DNA from: Seminavis robusta
Lineage: Eukaryota > Bacillariophyta > Bacillariophyceae > Naviculales > Naviculaceae
Direction: 5' to 3'
Length of the DNA: 64,000 nucleotides
Assembly (NCBI GenBank): GCA_903772945.1
Contig: CAICTM010000087.1
Location: 62,001 to 126,000 of the forward strand
The position numbers and the translations under genes were made by a program. The notes beneath the pieces are model-generated. The model saw nothing but the letters and a program-made list of their open reading frames with translations. It was not told where the DNA came from and searched no databases. This document shows, piece after piece, positions 10,668-22,211 of this stretch (position 1 is its first letter; each line of letters starts with the position of its first letter).

Positions 10668-11471
10668 ATGGTCAAGGAAGAGCTACACTCCATAGCATCG
10701 GCGTTGGTGGGAGGGGCCCGATATGGCGTCAAGATAAGACTCCCTCATGCCTTGGTTATGACGTTTCTCTTTCGTCGAGACTTGAGCAGCAAGGACAAGA
10801 TCAAGAGCATCCTCCGATTGGTCTATTCTCATGCAGCCAGTTTGGCAGCGTTTGCTACCATCTACAAGGCCATATTGGCACTCCTCAAGCTAACATCCAG
10901 AAAGTTACTCACCAGTGCGGGTAATAATGATCTAGCTTGGAGGACGGCGGGACGAAAGATTCTATCCATGATTGGTGAGTCAGTCGATTCGATTCATTAT
11001 TGCTCTCCTGCCTCTGATAACACTGCATGGCAGAAACGCGTTCTCAACCCTGCAACTTTCGTTTCAGTGGATGGACCGCTTCCGGGCGAAAGTCGGCTAT
11101 TACAGTCTGCTGCTGCAGCAGCGCCGCCTGGTCATCCGGAACGCACTCACCATGCTTTTATTGCGGGTGCTGTTGGCGGCTACTTTGTCTGGGGTCAATA
11201 CTCATCCTTGAATCACCAGATTCTGCTTTACCTAGCCAGCCGTGTATTGGTGGGGCTGTGGAAGCGCATGCTGAGAAGAAGAAATGCCAGGCTCGAAGCA
11301 GAAAGCAATACTCCATCCGGTGACTCCTTGCAAATTCACCATCCGCAAACCTTTCCCTTGCTAGCAGCAATGACTTGGGCTTGTGTCATGGCTTTGTGGG
11401 AAGAGTCTCCCGACGTGTTGCATCCGTCCTTGAAAAAGAGTATGGACGAGATTTATCGATATGTCCTATAG
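10668..11471 (+). CDS. PXMP4: PXMP4/PMP24-type peroxisomal membrane protein
   Basis: Integral peroxisomal membrane protein of the Tim17/22/23-PMP24 superfamily. Exons 10668-10974 and 11068-11471 give 236 residues. Family signatures are GGARYGVKIRLPHALVMTFL and LFRRDLSSKDKI near the N-terminus, HAASLAAFATIYKAIL, then FIAGAVGGYFVWGQYSSLNHQ and LYLASRVLVGL in the second half. The start at 10668 (gaccATGg) fits family length better than the ATG at 10569. The 93-nt intron has no stop in frame, so a retained form would add 31 residues between the two halves. An alternative acceptor at about 11034 cannot be excluded. Confidence 0.85.
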   Translation: MVKEELHSIASALVGGARYGVKIRLPHALVMTFLFRRDLSSKDKIKSILRLVYSHAASLAAFATIYKAILALLKLTSRKLLTSAGNNDLAWRTAGRKILSMIGESVDSIHYCSPASDNTAWQKRVLNPATFVSVDGPLPGESRLLQSAAAAAPPGHPERTHHAFIAGAVGGYFVWGQYSSLNHQILLYLASRVLVGLWKRMLRRRNARLEAESNTPSGDSLQIHHPQTFPLLAAMTWACVMALWEESPDVLHPSLKKSMDEIYRYVL

Positions 11472-11663
11472 TGCATGGATTGCTGCCATTTTCCTGCTCT
11501 ACTCCGACCGGACTTATGCCGGTATACTTACATCGGCTCGTACACGGGACGATCTTCACGCTGCTTCCGTCAAAATTGTGATCCGCATGAACCCTTCCGC
11601 TTTCTATCTTTTGCTTCAAAGCCACCCTCACAAAATCATACAAACAAACAGCAGAAGTCGAAG

Positions 11664-12776
11664 ATGTGTCGTTGGATTACGTTTCTATCCACGGAGGAAA
11701 TCCTCCTTTCCGACCTTGTACTCAAGCCAAGCAATAGCCTCGTCGAACAAGCCATCGACGCGAGTTATCACCCTGGTTTCGCACAGCGATTCAACCATCA
11801 AGTCAATGCCGATGGCTTTGGAGTTGGATGGTACCACAAAAACAGCACATGCCCGGCTGTTTTCAAGGACACGGAACCTGCCTGGTCCAATGTCAATCTC
11901 CGGGAAATCTGCAATGCCACGAAAAGTGCGTGTGTCATTGCCCACGTAAGAGCTGCATCTCCCGGGATGGGAGTCTACGCTCCAAATGTCCACCCCTTCA
12001 AGGCTGGCCGCCTGTTGTTTGCCCATAATGGAGCCATTCAAGGATTTTCGCAGATTCGACGCAAGCTTTTGGCTCAAGTGACGGATGAAGCCTATCTCGG
12101 CATCATGGGTACAACGGACAGCGAATGCTGCTTTGGACTTTTGTTGACCAATCTGGCCAAAGATGGATATAGCAAGATCTCACCTTACGAACAAACGGAG
12201 CCCTTTGGTCATGACCGCCTGTACAACGCCATGAAGAGGACCATCCGACAACTGGAGCACATCCTCATCATTAGTGGCATTCGGGAGGCAATCGATGTGC
12301 CCAGTCGCATGAACTTCACCCTATCCGATGGAGAGACCGTCGTCTGCTCTCGATTCGTTGACAAGTACCCTCTTGTGGCACCTCCCAGTCTGTACTTTGC
12401 CTATGGAGATGCTTTGCAGATGCAGCGAGAGTTGTGTGATGAAGAAAACGCCGACGACGGTGACGACGAGGATGCTCCGTCGGACGATAGTCGCCATGGA
12501 ATTGAGATACTCGACGACCACGATGCCGTTGAGAAAGACTTGAGCTTTCAACAATCTCTTCCCGGGAAACTGCTCAAAGACGTTGATCCGAAATCGTGTG
12601 CATTTATTGTATCCAGTGACCCGCTCACCAAGACCAGTTCCGAAATCACCTGGCATCGGATTGCCGCCAACAGCATCTTATGCTATACGAGAGGATCCAT
12701 TCCGCGCCTCCACAAGCTCAAAGTTGGTGGTGCCAAGAAGCCCGAAGATTATGCTTTCTTTTTGGTGGACTTTTGA
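11664..12776 (+). CDS. Class II glutamine amidotransferase, DUG3/YafJ family
   Basis: N-terminal-nucleophile amidotransferase related to yeast Dug3, which takes part in glutathione breakdown. Single exon, 370 residues. The ATG at 11664 is chosen because it puts Cys at position 2 (MCRWITF), which becomes the N-terminal nucleophile after Met removal; the open frame upstream is not coding. Other signatures are NADGFGVGWY, IAHVRAAS, FAHNGAIQGF, MGTTDSECCFGLLL and FTLSDGETVVCSRF. An acidic insert (about residues 255-290) separates the core from a C-terminal strand region with ILCYTRGS. It lies 192 bases downstream of the PXMP4-like gene on the same strand. Confidence 0.85.
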   Translation: MCRWITFLSTEEILLSDLVLKPSNSLVEQAIDASYHPGFAQRFNHQVNADGFGVGWYHKNSTCPAVFKDTEPAWSNVNLREICNATKSACVIAHVRAASPGMGVYAPNVHPFKAGRLLFAHNGAIQGFSQIRRKLLAQVTDEAYLGIMGTTDSECCFGLLLTNLAKDGYSKISPYEQTEPFGHDRLYNAMKRTIRQLEHILIISGIREAIDVPSRMNFTLSDGETVVCSRFVDKYPLVAPPSLYFAYGDALQMQRELCDEENADDGDDEDAPSDDSRHGIEILDDHDAVEKDLSFQQSLPGKLLKDVDPKSCAFIVSSDPLTKTSSEITWHRIAANSILCYTRGSIPRLHKLKVGGAKKPEDYAFFLVDF

Positions 12777-13209
12777 CGGTTTGATCATTAAATTTTCGAC
12801 AGAAAGTCTTTGTCAGACAAGTTGTCGCCTACTTGAACAACATTTTGCAGGCATCGGTGAAGCTTTGATACAATGTCGCAGACCCGTGTCTTGGCTGCTG
12901 CTGTGCTGGTTGGAAAGATTTTGATGCTTCCCCCCAATTCGTACAGCTGTACAAACAATAAACTACGGTAGAGTGTTTTTTTCTTCTATGACAAGAGCAG
13001 CCAAGCACGTTTCTAACTACTAGCTAGTATTGCGATGTAGTTGATCTCTCGATTCTATGAGCCAACTGTTTGATTAGAGTGGTGCACGTTGCTGTCAATA
13101 AAAAATGCAAAACAACCAAGCCAGCGTTTCTAAAGGAAGGAACCGTCCCGCATCTACCGCTAGGGCTTAACTCGTGAATTGGGGTGAATGAGTTCCAAAG
13201 AGTGACTCT
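12777..13209. other. intergenic, convergent 3' ends
   Basis: 3' flanks of the amidotransferase and Sec1 genes, with a CTAGCTAG copy near 13020. No gene seen. Confidence 0.45.
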
Positions 13210-15498
13210 TTAGGAAAGAGTCGACAAGTCTTCAACGAAATCCTTGGCGGTGACAAATGCAGTCGAACCAAAGATAATCTCACGATTCTCCAGCTCCTGC
13301 ATTTCTCGGCATATACGCATCTCCGAGTGTGCCATTCCACCAACCGTGAAAACAACACTGCGGGCACCAGTGAATGTAAGTGCCGGTTTCTTACCAGAAG
13401 TGGCACCGCCGTGCGCCTTGTTCCAGTCCTTTTTGCCTCCCCCTTTTCTAGCGCTACCTTCCACTCCACCATGGTGTTTCTTCTTGCGCCCACGCGCACT
13501 AGAAGCCGCGGTGCCTGAACTGGCCTCTGGCATGGGCACGACAGAGGGGAAATCTTCAAAACTCAGCGGCTGATCTCCAACCCCCAGCAGACCCTGCAAA
13601 ATTCTCTTCAGCACAGGCTTGAAACGGCTTTGAGCAATCTCTCCGTCCTCGTCTTCATCATCATCCCCCGAGTCCGCTCCAACCAGAGAGCTGCGTAAGA
13701 AGAAGAATGGTCAGAAAGCGCAACAGACAGATGATCATGACTCCACAACTGACTGCTGCCCTCAAATTCGCCTCGTCCTTACAGATCATTCTATTGTGTG
13801 CACATACCTGAAGAAACCACCACCGCCGCCACCTGCCTTGTCCTCTTTCTTCTGACCGCCCATCTTGGCACCCATGGCTTTGAGGTTATCGACAGTCTGA
13901 CCATCCGATCGGGAAAAGTCGGCAGCACCCAAGAGCCGATTTCGATCATCGTAGTTGAGTCCATTGGCACTGAGGGTGGCAATCAAAATGAGCCGAATCC
14001 GGGCTTTGGGGTCCTTCATTTTTCGGAGACACAATTCGACACGGTCAATGATTTCGGACATTTTCGGTTGTCGTCCTTCATCGTCCATTCCCGTGGCCAA
14101 GGTTTGTTCAATTTCACTGAGATCCATCAAAGATTCGGCCGAGAAGACATCCATACATTCATGCGAAATGTGCATGTGCTGAGACAATTTGGACATGATT
14201 TCTCGGTATTCCGGCAATGCCTTGAGAGCGGCCGCCATATCCGTCAAGGACATTTTCTTTTCTCCGTCACCCTTTTTGCCGCCCAAAGCGCCACCGGTGT
14301 TGGAGTTCATGATTTCACGAATGCGGGCACTGAGCAATTCAATGACTTGGGCAATGTGTTTGCCACGAATTTCGACCCACAATTCGTCCTTTTCGTCCAA
14401 CAAAAAGTCCTTGGCTTCTGTTTCGGTGGCATCTTCCTGTGTTTCGGCCTGTGTGGTGATTCGGTCTCGTTCTACCTTGAGCAGGTCGTGGACCATACTC
14501 TGGTAATGAAAGTCATGCATCAAGGGAGTCAAGCAATCGTCGGCCCGATCCAATAGAAGCAAGACAGCTCTGTCTCGTTGCGATGCCCGTGCATCATTCT
14601 TGCTGCTGCCTCCATGATACCACCAACTAGGATTTGCGGCGAGAAAGGCATCCATTTTTTTGTGGAATAGCGTGGCGAGGGTATCACAAACTTTGGACGA
14701 CTTGCTGTATCGAATGTGTGGATATTCATTGAGAGTCGCACAGACGGTGACGAGCTTGTTGGCAATGACTTCTTCGAATTTGTTGGCTCCTTGTCGTGAG
14801 TAGAGTGGTGCAAAGGATTCTCTCATGTCGAATGTGAATCCACGATCTTCCTTGGCCAAGAAATCGATATTGACTTCGGAGAGTGCCTTGACTCGTTTGA
14901 CGAGAGGTCGACAGTACTTGATTTTTTCTAGCAATGGGTCTGGCAGTCGCTGCAAGAAGAATAGGAATACGTTGGGTCCGTAGAGTGGTTTTTTGTTGGC
15001 ATAATCTTCAATGAGTTTGCTGATGGAGTCTTCGGTGGGTTCCATGAGGTAGATGACTCCCTTATCGGGAAAGGGAGCTCGTTTCTTTTCCAGAGACTCC
15101 ACAATGGTGATTCGTCGTTCCATGATATCGTACATTCCGACGGAAGAAGAAATCACCGCCATGGAACCAGGATCCACTACCAGAATCTTCCAACCATGAG
15201 ATTTCTCTGTTGGGTATAGTTAGTTATCGTGGGTAGCATATAGGGTAGCACATTATTAAAAACACAGAAAAGAGACAATAGATATAAAAGAGGAAGCGTT
15301 AGAAGTAGGACACAACAGTCGTGCTTTTTCCGAATGGTTGCCAAGCCAGAGCAATGTCCAAGGATCCCCTCTAAAGCTTCGTCTTATTAGCGCACCTTCC
15401 GCTGCCTCAAAGACATCCTTGAGCAACCGATCTTTCACCAACTTTCGCAAACTTGGGAAGTTGTCTGCCCCCTTACTAGCACTTTTGTGCATTGGCAT
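13210..15498 (-). CDS. SEC1: Sec1/Munc18 (SM) family protein
   Basis: Binds syntaxin-type SNAREs and assists fusion of secretory vesicles. Exons on the minus strand are 15498-15396, 15206-13808 and 13690-13210, giving 660 residues; both introns (189 and 117 nt) have GT-AG ends and matching phase. SM hallmarks are the N-terminal LRKLVKDRLLKDV, HGWKILVVDPGSMAVISS, GVIYLMEPTEDSISKLI, a VLLLLDRADDCLTPLMHDF motif, and the C-terminal SVVFTVGGMAHSEMR with IIFGSTAFVTAKDF. Length is right for the family. An acidic then Gly/Lys-rich insert (about residues 505-600) precedes the last conserved block. Sec1/KEULE-type is the likeliest subclass, inferred from overall pattern only. Confidence 0.93.
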
Positions 15499-15889
15499 GG
15501 TGGACTACTAGCTAGTATTCTATTGCGTTACTCTGTTTCCTGATGCTAATGGTTGGCTATGCCCAGCAGTCACAACAAGTATTCGACTGATCGAGTTTTG
15601 ATCGAAGGTTGTGCTGTTCATACTGGATGCACATCGGCGAAAGCAAGATCCAATACCGTTGTGAAGCCACAGTCACGCTCGGGAATGCCTCTTCCCGTAT
15701 CTTTTCTCGTCGGCAACCATCATTCTGCAGGTTGACATGCATGTTTGTTGACTTAGTCAGTGAGCTTATTGCCAGTCTCCCATTGTTTCTCACAAACTAA
15801 ACCACAAACCCTTGAGGCCAGACCAGATAATACAGTAAGCAACAGATAGATCATTCATCTATCTACACAAGAATTCAAAAGAGATCAAG
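15499..15889. promoter_or_regulatory. divergent intergenic region
   Basis: Separates the start of the Sec1 gene from the plus-strand tail-anchored gene. A CTAGCTAG palindrome lies at about 15509. No other motif recognised. Confidence 0.35.
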
Positions 15890-17753
15890 ATGTCCAACGC
15901 CAGTGGCCTTGCCTTGTCGATTCGCAAGGCCGAAGAATCGGAAACCTTTGATTTGGGCGGCCAAAATGTGTCCACAATCACCAACACCATTCAATCGGCG
16001 TTTGCCGAGCCACTCCCCGTCCAGGAAATGATCCGTATTACCTTTGTCACGGGCGCTGGAAAACAAGCACGGCAAAAATACGACGAAGGGGCGGCTCGGG
16101 CCGTCACGGCGGCATTGCGAGATTTGGGCTATGAAGACGATCGAGCCGCCAGTTGTGTCATCGAATGTGCCGGCAGCTTTAAACTCCAACACGACACGGC
16201 CAAAAATCTCAAAACCGTCGTGGTGTACCCCAAAATACAAGGTCCCAACAACAATGGCGGTAATGACGCGACACAACCAACGGCTTGCTTGATTCCCGAG
16301 GGATGTTCGGCTCATCAAATTGCCATGGCATCCCCCAATGTCTTTGAACGCATGCTCAAGGCCAAGTGTACTTCGTGGAATCAGAAAAAGGGATGTCAGG
16401 CCGCTCTGGAACGCATCCAACAAATGGTCGACGAATTGGATGGAAAACTCATGCAAGGGACTCCCCTTGACGCAGCCGAACAAAACTTTTACGACAATGT
16501 GACCGGATTGGAGGACAAACTGGCTCATGTCAAGGACGAGTTACACAAACAGGTAGAGGAAGGAGGTGTCACCAAATTTGAAAAGGAATTACTCTTGCAA
16601 CACAATGCCGAACGCTTGGACAAACTCAAACAAGAAATCCAACAAGCCAAGGGACAGAAGTTGGAAAAATTACAGCAAATGAAACAAAAGGCCACTCAAC
16701 GCAAAGAGTTGCTCCAAGATATTGATCCCAAACCACCACACAAACTCAAACATGAAATCGAAATTGCAAGGTTATGGAAAGAAGCAGTGCCATTGTTGCA
16801 AATGGAGGAAAAGGCACGCGGACGGCTGTTAAGTGTGAAGGAGACACAGGCAATGGCACGAAAGGATGAAATCATGGAAGAAATCGAATATCTGGAGGTA
16901 TGTACATACATGTTTGTTTGTGAAAAATTGCTTCCAGTAACTATTGGGCTGTAATGTAATTCTCGCCCAACCACTTTGTCTGTCTCTTCCTCTAAACATC
17001 GACCCTTTCTCCTTTGGTTCTGTTTCGCAGGATGCCAGCCGTGGTTGGTTTGAAGATGATGCCGCCTTTGATGCTCGTGTCAAGGCTATTCGGGCTCATT
17101 TCATGGCCAAATTGAACCAAAAACCAAAGGCCAAAAAAGCACCGGGATCCTATGCGGCCGCAGTTGGCGCTAGTAGCTCCAACACTGGTGGTGTTCGCCA
17201 GGACAAGTGGGTCGTGCCGGGTCAAAAGAATGCCGGGGGCAGTGGCGGCACCCCCAACAAGAAGAAAGGAAAGAATAAGGGAACTGGGGTGTTTGCCGCC
17301 ATGATGGCCAAAGAAGCTGGTAAAAGTGACGATGATTCAGACCAGGACGAGGAAAGTGACTGGGAGGAACAGCAGCCACAACCAGCGACAGTCCCGAAAC
17401 CAACCTCCGCTCCGGAAAAGCAAGCCGATACAAAGGATGACAATAACAACAGCAATCCACAGAGTAACACCGCTGGAGGTGGTGGTGGCAAAAAGAAGAA
17501 GAAGAACAAGAAAAAGTCCAAAGGAGGAAACAAAAAGAAAAGAGATGAAGCAGATATGTCCGACGACGAGCTTTTGGAATCAACCGCGGCGGCCAATGCA
17601 GCAGCACAAAAGGCCAATGAAGAGGAACAGGAAGTGTCACACCCCGCCATTGCATTCATCAAGAACTACTTGATACCGTTCATCCTGGGATTCATGGCTT
17701 TCATTGTCAGTCTGTTCTTTGGAAAGCCAAAGCAGAAGCAAAAGAAACGATAA
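15890..17753 (+). CDS. Tail-anchored coiled-coil protein of unknown function
   Basis: Exons 15890-16897 and 17031-17753 (phase 0, 133-nt intron) give 576 residues. Residues 1-105 are a compact alpha/beta region (MIRITFVTGAGKQARQKY, then VIECAGSFKLQ). Residues about 145-335 are a long charged helical stretch typical of coiled coil. After the splice comes a low-complexity region with Lys/Gly-rich blocks and an acidic patch. The last 30 residues hold one hydrophobic helix (YLIPFILGFMAFIVSLFFG) followed by a basic tail, the pattern of a tail-anchored protein with its bulk in the cytosol, probably on the ER. I do not recognise the N-terminal domain. Confidence 0.75.
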
Positions 17754-18512
17754 GCTAGAATAGCTCTAGCTAGTAGAGTACCTTCCTTGAAACGCTAGGC
17801 CAGAATACATTTGAGAGCTGAATTCAAAGCTAACTAGATACATGTAGCCAAGCATGGGCACCTCTGCTTACTTCGTGAATGTTTTAAATCTATCTTGCAC
17901 GTGGCATGGAAGCTGATGGTTCGTCCAATGACCATGGTAAGTTCGGACTTCGTTCGTCGGCTTCACTGAACTAACCGCGTCCGACTGCTAGCTAGAAGCG
18001 TTCTATCTTGGGCCTGTGAGGGAGCCCCTTCGCCAAAACCTCCTGCTAATCCCAAAAAAATTGCTTGCAATCTCGCAAGAAGAAAGCAGCAAGGATGACA
18101 AACCATCTACCTCGGCACATGCAAAAATAGGAGTGGTTTGGACCCAGGGCGAAGCAATGAACACGTGTGTGAAATCTTCATGAGTAATGGAGGGATGTAC
18201 TAACTCAATTGCCAATCAAATCCTTCGGGACGTTCGAGAACGAATTGAATTCGTCCATTTACTACATTTTGAGGTTTTGTTGTCTTGCTTTAAAAATGCT
18301 AGGTTTAGTTTTGAGTATGCAATGATGAATGATGCATGTTGCGTAGGATCGATCACCGGGTCGGATCCAACGTAATTGCGGAATCGGTTTCACAGGCAAA
18401 AGAGAAGGCTCAACGCTACACGGTGGAAGATTGATAGGGAAGGAATAGTGGGTAGCATCCAACGCAGCCTCCTTTTTCGGTACTACTCTCGCAGACGCCA
18501 GAGTGATCAAAT
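17754..18512. other. intergenic, convergent 3' ends
   Basis: 759 bases between two 3' ends. It starts with CTAG-rich sequence (17755-17775) just after the stop codon. Only short open frames; no gene seen. Confidence 0.45.
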
Positions 18513-19379
18513 TTACTCTCCCAATTGCTTGAGCTTGACAATCAACGGCACCAAAATAACAATCAAGACAAGAATGACGACACCTCCCAATATAAGCGTC
18601 ATCTTGAGATTCTTCCACGCCATTTGTTTCTTCAAGGTCTTGGAATTTTTCTTGAACACGGACGCTTGTTCGTTGAGCTGATCGGATTTTTCTGCGAGGG
18701 ATTCTGCTGCTTCAGTGTTCTTGAGCATATTGGCAATGTTATCCTGCATTTGTCCCTTGACCTTATCTACTTGTCCGAGGACCTTGGAAGCCTTGTCGAC
18801 ATTGGTAGGGTCTTCGTACTTCTTGCACATGGCGGTCAGAGTTTTCTTACTCTTTTTATTGAGAGAGTTTTCAACGGCCTTTTTAGCATCAGCACCGAAC
18901 TGAGCCGACCATTCGGAGGCGAGTTCTTCCAAGAATTGGATAGCAATACGAGATTGGTAGCCCAAGCCAGTAATGACACAGTAGCCTGAGGAAGGAAGAT
19001 AATAACAAGGACAATAATGACATGAGCAATACAGTATATCTCGCACAATCACAATCAACCAGTATAATCGTGCTGGTATCTTACAAAGACCGTCTTTATC
19101 CGCTCCGTAAACGACTTGGTGCTGATCCGACTGCACCACCTTGAATCCACCGACTTTGCCTCCCTCGGCGAGACCACCAGGAGGATCGTTGGCAATGACC
19201 TTGGAAACAGCCTTGGCATAATCTCCTCCCTTTCCTCCGTATAGATCACCGCCGGATCCACCGTGGGACTCGTATTGGTTGGCATGGTCATAGCTGGCCA
19301 AAATCACAGCCTTGGGGGATCCTCCACTGCCTCCGTCCAAGCGGTATACCATCGCACATCGTAGTTTGTTATCCGTCAT
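18513..19379 (-). CDS. VAMP7-type longin-domain SNARE with non-canonical zero layer
   Basis: Vesicle SNARE of endomembrane fusion. Minus-strand exons 19379-19085 and 18985-18513 give 255 residues. Residues 1-125 are a longin domain (RCAMVYRLDGG, then CYCVITGLGYQSRIAIQFLEEL across the junction) with a Gly-rich insert. The SNARE motif spans about 165-225, starting GQVDKVKGQMQDNI, followed by WKNLKMT and one C-terminal membrane helix. Aligned without gaps to the VAMP7 pattern, the Arg of the ionic zero layer is Asn (about N188, in KNTE). The 99-nt intron has no in-frame stop, so an unspliced message stays open. Confidence 0.88.
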   Translation of the reverse strand: MTDNKLRCAMVYRLDGGSGGSPKAVILASYDHANQYESHGGSGGDLYGGKGGDYAKAVSKVIANDPPGGLAEGGKVGGFKVVQSDQHQVVYGADKDGLCKIPARLYWLIVIVRDILYCSCHYCPCYYLPSSGYCVITGLGYQSRIAIQFLEELASEWSAQFGADAKKAVENSLNKKSKKTLTAMCKKYEDPTNVDKASKVLGQVDKVKGQMQDNIANMLKNTEAAESLAEKSDQLNEQASVFKKNSKTLKKQMAWKNLKMTLILGGVVILVLIVILVPLIVKLKQLGE

Positions 19380-20189
19380 TGTAATGGTCTTGTTGTGTTA
19401 TACTAGTAAGTTAACGTGAGAGTTTGTTTGTTTGTTGTTGCCTGTAGTGTGCTGTTATGAGCGAAACAAAAGACGCCCCAATAGGATTCTCTGTTGTCTT
19501 TTGACTGTAATAGACCAGCAAGGTTGCCGTAGCTTGGTAACAGTGATGCTTGGTTGGGTTTTCGCTGTGCAAGCTTTGTGCCACTCTTGGATACCGGTAT
19601 GAAACGGCTTCAAATGCGACCGTTACGAAGGCCTCCCTCTCACACCGTTGTTTACTCATTTTCGCGCGCACTAGCATTGTCCGTAGAAGAGGTAATTTGA
19701 TGTTTGACTGAAAATTTAAACTGCAAAAGATTTATTGTTTAGTAAACATTCGAAATATAAAATTAACAAATGCTACACGCAGGATCCAAATGGTCTTATT
19801 GCGGACGAACTATCCCAGTCAAGCCCAACAGATTTTCATCTCCGAAGCGTGTGTCCATTTGAGTCGAGTCGAGTCACACATAACCCGCGACTGCCCCTCA
19901 CCGCGATCTTTTGAAAGCATCATCTGCAGCAGTTGTCGAGATCGAAGCCATGCTACCGGCATCGACTAACCATCACAGTCCATCGTAACTACACCTTGCC
20001 GTCTCTCCAATTTCACCAGACACCAAAACGCCAAGTTAAACGCTTTGGTTCTCCTGCTGTAGTCCAAGAACCAGCATTCTGCGTTTGCCTCAGCCACGCT
20101 TTCTGATTTCTGATCTTATAGGATAGGTGTAAACCAGAAGATACATACCACCGTCCAACACTCACTTGTCTAAGCATCACCTATCAAGA
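19380..20189. promoter_or_regulatory. divergent intergenic region
   Basis: 810 bases between divergent starts, so it should contain both promoters. No gene or known motif recognised. Confidence 0.35.
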
Positions 20190-20795
20190 ATGTCCTCCGA
20201 AGAATCAACTGAAAAGAAGGACAACGAACATCCTGATTCGGAGACGATCAAAAAGATGTTACCTCTGCGAATGACTAGCACAGTCGTCAGAGGGTTTGGT
20301 AGAGGCAGTACCGATCTGGGTATACCCACTGCCAATCTGGATCGACTGGCCATCAAGGTATTAGGGGGCACCGACCACAAATTGACATTTGATGACTTGC
20401 CCTGTGGCATTTACTGGGGATTCTGCAGGATTGGAGATAATACCGATACGGTCGGTGATGGTGCTACCGTATACAAGACGGCTGTTTCTATTGGATACAA
20501 TCCAACCTACAACAACAAAGAAAAGACCATTGAGCCACACTTGATTGCCCCTCCCAAAGACACTAGACGGCATGCTTCTTCCTGTGGAGAAACACTCATG
20601 GGAGAGTTCTATGACAAACCAATCCGTCTTTCGGTTGTGGGGTATCTCAGACCTGAATTGCCATTTGAAGGACTGGAGAAACTCGTTGAAGCCATCAAAA
20701 ACGACATTGTCAATGCGGAACAACTGGGTGACTCGGATAGTGCCGATGTGATGCAAGAGAGAACATGGGTGGCTTCAGAGGCGACCGAATCATGA
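20190..20795 (+). CDS. Riboflavin kinase (FMN-forming)
   Basis: Phosphorylates riboflavin to FMN with ATP. Single exon, 201 residues from the ATG at 20190. The kinase fold signatures are all present: RGFGRGSTDLGIPTANL (the flavokinase PTAN motif), GIYWGFCRI, AVSIGYNPTYNNKEKTIEPH with the catalytic Glu, and the GEFYDKPIRLSVVGYLRPEL end strand. It is the stand-alone eukaryotic type, with no FAD synthetase domain. No targeting sequence is evident, so a cytosolic enzyme is likely. Confidence 0.93.
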   Translation: MSSEESTEKKDNEHPDSETIKKMLPLRMTSTVVRGFGRGSTDLGIPTANLDRLAIKVLGGTDHKLTFDDLPCGIYWGFCRIGDNTDTVGDGATVYKTAVSIGYNPTYNNKEKTIEPHLIAPPKDTRRHASSCGETLMGEFYDKPIRLSVVGYLRPELPFEGLEKLVEAIKNDIVNAEQLGDSDSADVMQERTWVASEATES

Positions 20796-22211
20796 TCCTC
20801 TTCCCTACTGAATGGCACGCAGAATCAATCATCATATGTGGCTCTGTTAGTGATTCAATTCTTACTTTTTGTATCTACCTACCGAAGACAGCCTCCAGCT
20901 ACTGGTATGCCTTTTTGATCTTGCCAATCATCCTTTCAATGTAATATTTTTCATAAGACTTCTCCTGTTGATATTGGCTCAATAGTTTGTTTGCTTGGGC
21001 ACGACTGCGCTGGTAGCTATGATATTGAGAAAGACAGGAGGGGTAGCTGGTTCTTTGTGCGAGACAAGCTCTCCTATGGATCAGTCTCCAAAGTTGTTCT
21101 AGATGACAAGAAGTCGACAGGCAAACGGGGGGAAGTGCGGGCAGCACGAAATTCGTTTCCTAGCCAACAAATGGTGTCGTTACGAATGTGTAAATCATTG
21201 AAAGGGAAAGACTCTGGCAGTAGAAAGATGTTCTACGTATCTCAGCACTGTGCGAGGCCAACATTGGCGGTTTGTTACATCCTTTACGAGAAAGAAATGA
21301 TAGCCCGTTGCCAGAAAGAGGGGATGAACCGATGAACCCTCCGAGGTGGAAACAAGCGCTGGAGACCTCTTCGGGTCGCTTACTCGGTCGGCATTTCAAT
21401 ACACAGAGCTGGTACCAAAACACCAAGAGACAGGGACTGGCTTCGACTTCTGAGGTTGCCGCTGGTGCTGGTGCCAATGCTTCTGCCCTAACTAAGCAGC
21501 GCCAAGGCTAATCCTGATACCGGTAATAGTAGCCATGGACCAAACGCATTGCTTTCTGCTGGGCTCTCCGAGGAAGGAGTTACCGGGAAAAATCTCCAGT
21601 TTTTGGATTACGAGGGCATCGTAAGGTACAATTAATTGTCAAGCCAATCTCTGCGGCCTGTCGTATCCATGAGTACTATTTCATGACATGGCCGCACGAT
21701 AGAACCACAGGAATGAACTATGGGACAAATTTGAAGATGCCCAAGGTGGCAACCAGGCAGAACTGTGACAATGTTCCATCAGGCTAGGGAAATGAAAAAA
21801 TGGCTGGAAGATCGCACAACAAAGTAGAGCAAGCAAGTTCTCAGCGGTCTGTCTCAACATCGTCTTCATCACTTTCCGAATCTTCTGCTACGGTACAACA
21901 CAGGTTGTAAAGTACTGTAGCTCGTAATCTCACACGTCCAACAATGTATAACAACACACGATTATATCCTCTCTTAGCTATCGCAATAACAGACGAGAGA
22001 CAATTGAAGTTGTTTGAATCGAATCACTCTCACGGCCTTGTGTGGTCGTTCGAGTGCAACCACAACAACCACTTTCTTTCCCAACACATCCATTTCACCA
22101 AAAATTGTTCCTTCCACTTTCTATAGCACCTCCTCGCTCACACCAAACCAACCAAAGCATCATTCCCGTCCTTCTCCAGAACCTCCACCACCCAGCACGC
22201 CAACCGCCCAA
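20796..22211. other. gene-poor convergent region
   Basis: About 1.4 kb between the 3' ends of riboflavin kinase and the WDR89-like gene. It contains short open frames, for example a plus frame of 79 codons at 21272-21511 with a Trp/Arg-rich stretch, but none matches a family I know. I do not call a gene here. Confidence 0.4.

Noticed and set aside
13798-14556. 252-codon plus-strand open frame
   Set aside because: Antisense to the Sec1 gene; no independent motif.
15875-16528. 217-codon minus-strand open frame
   Set aside because: Antisense to the tail-anchored gene's first exon.
21272-21511. 79-codon plus-strand frame
   Set aside because: Short and isolated between convergent 3' ends, with no recognisable domain.
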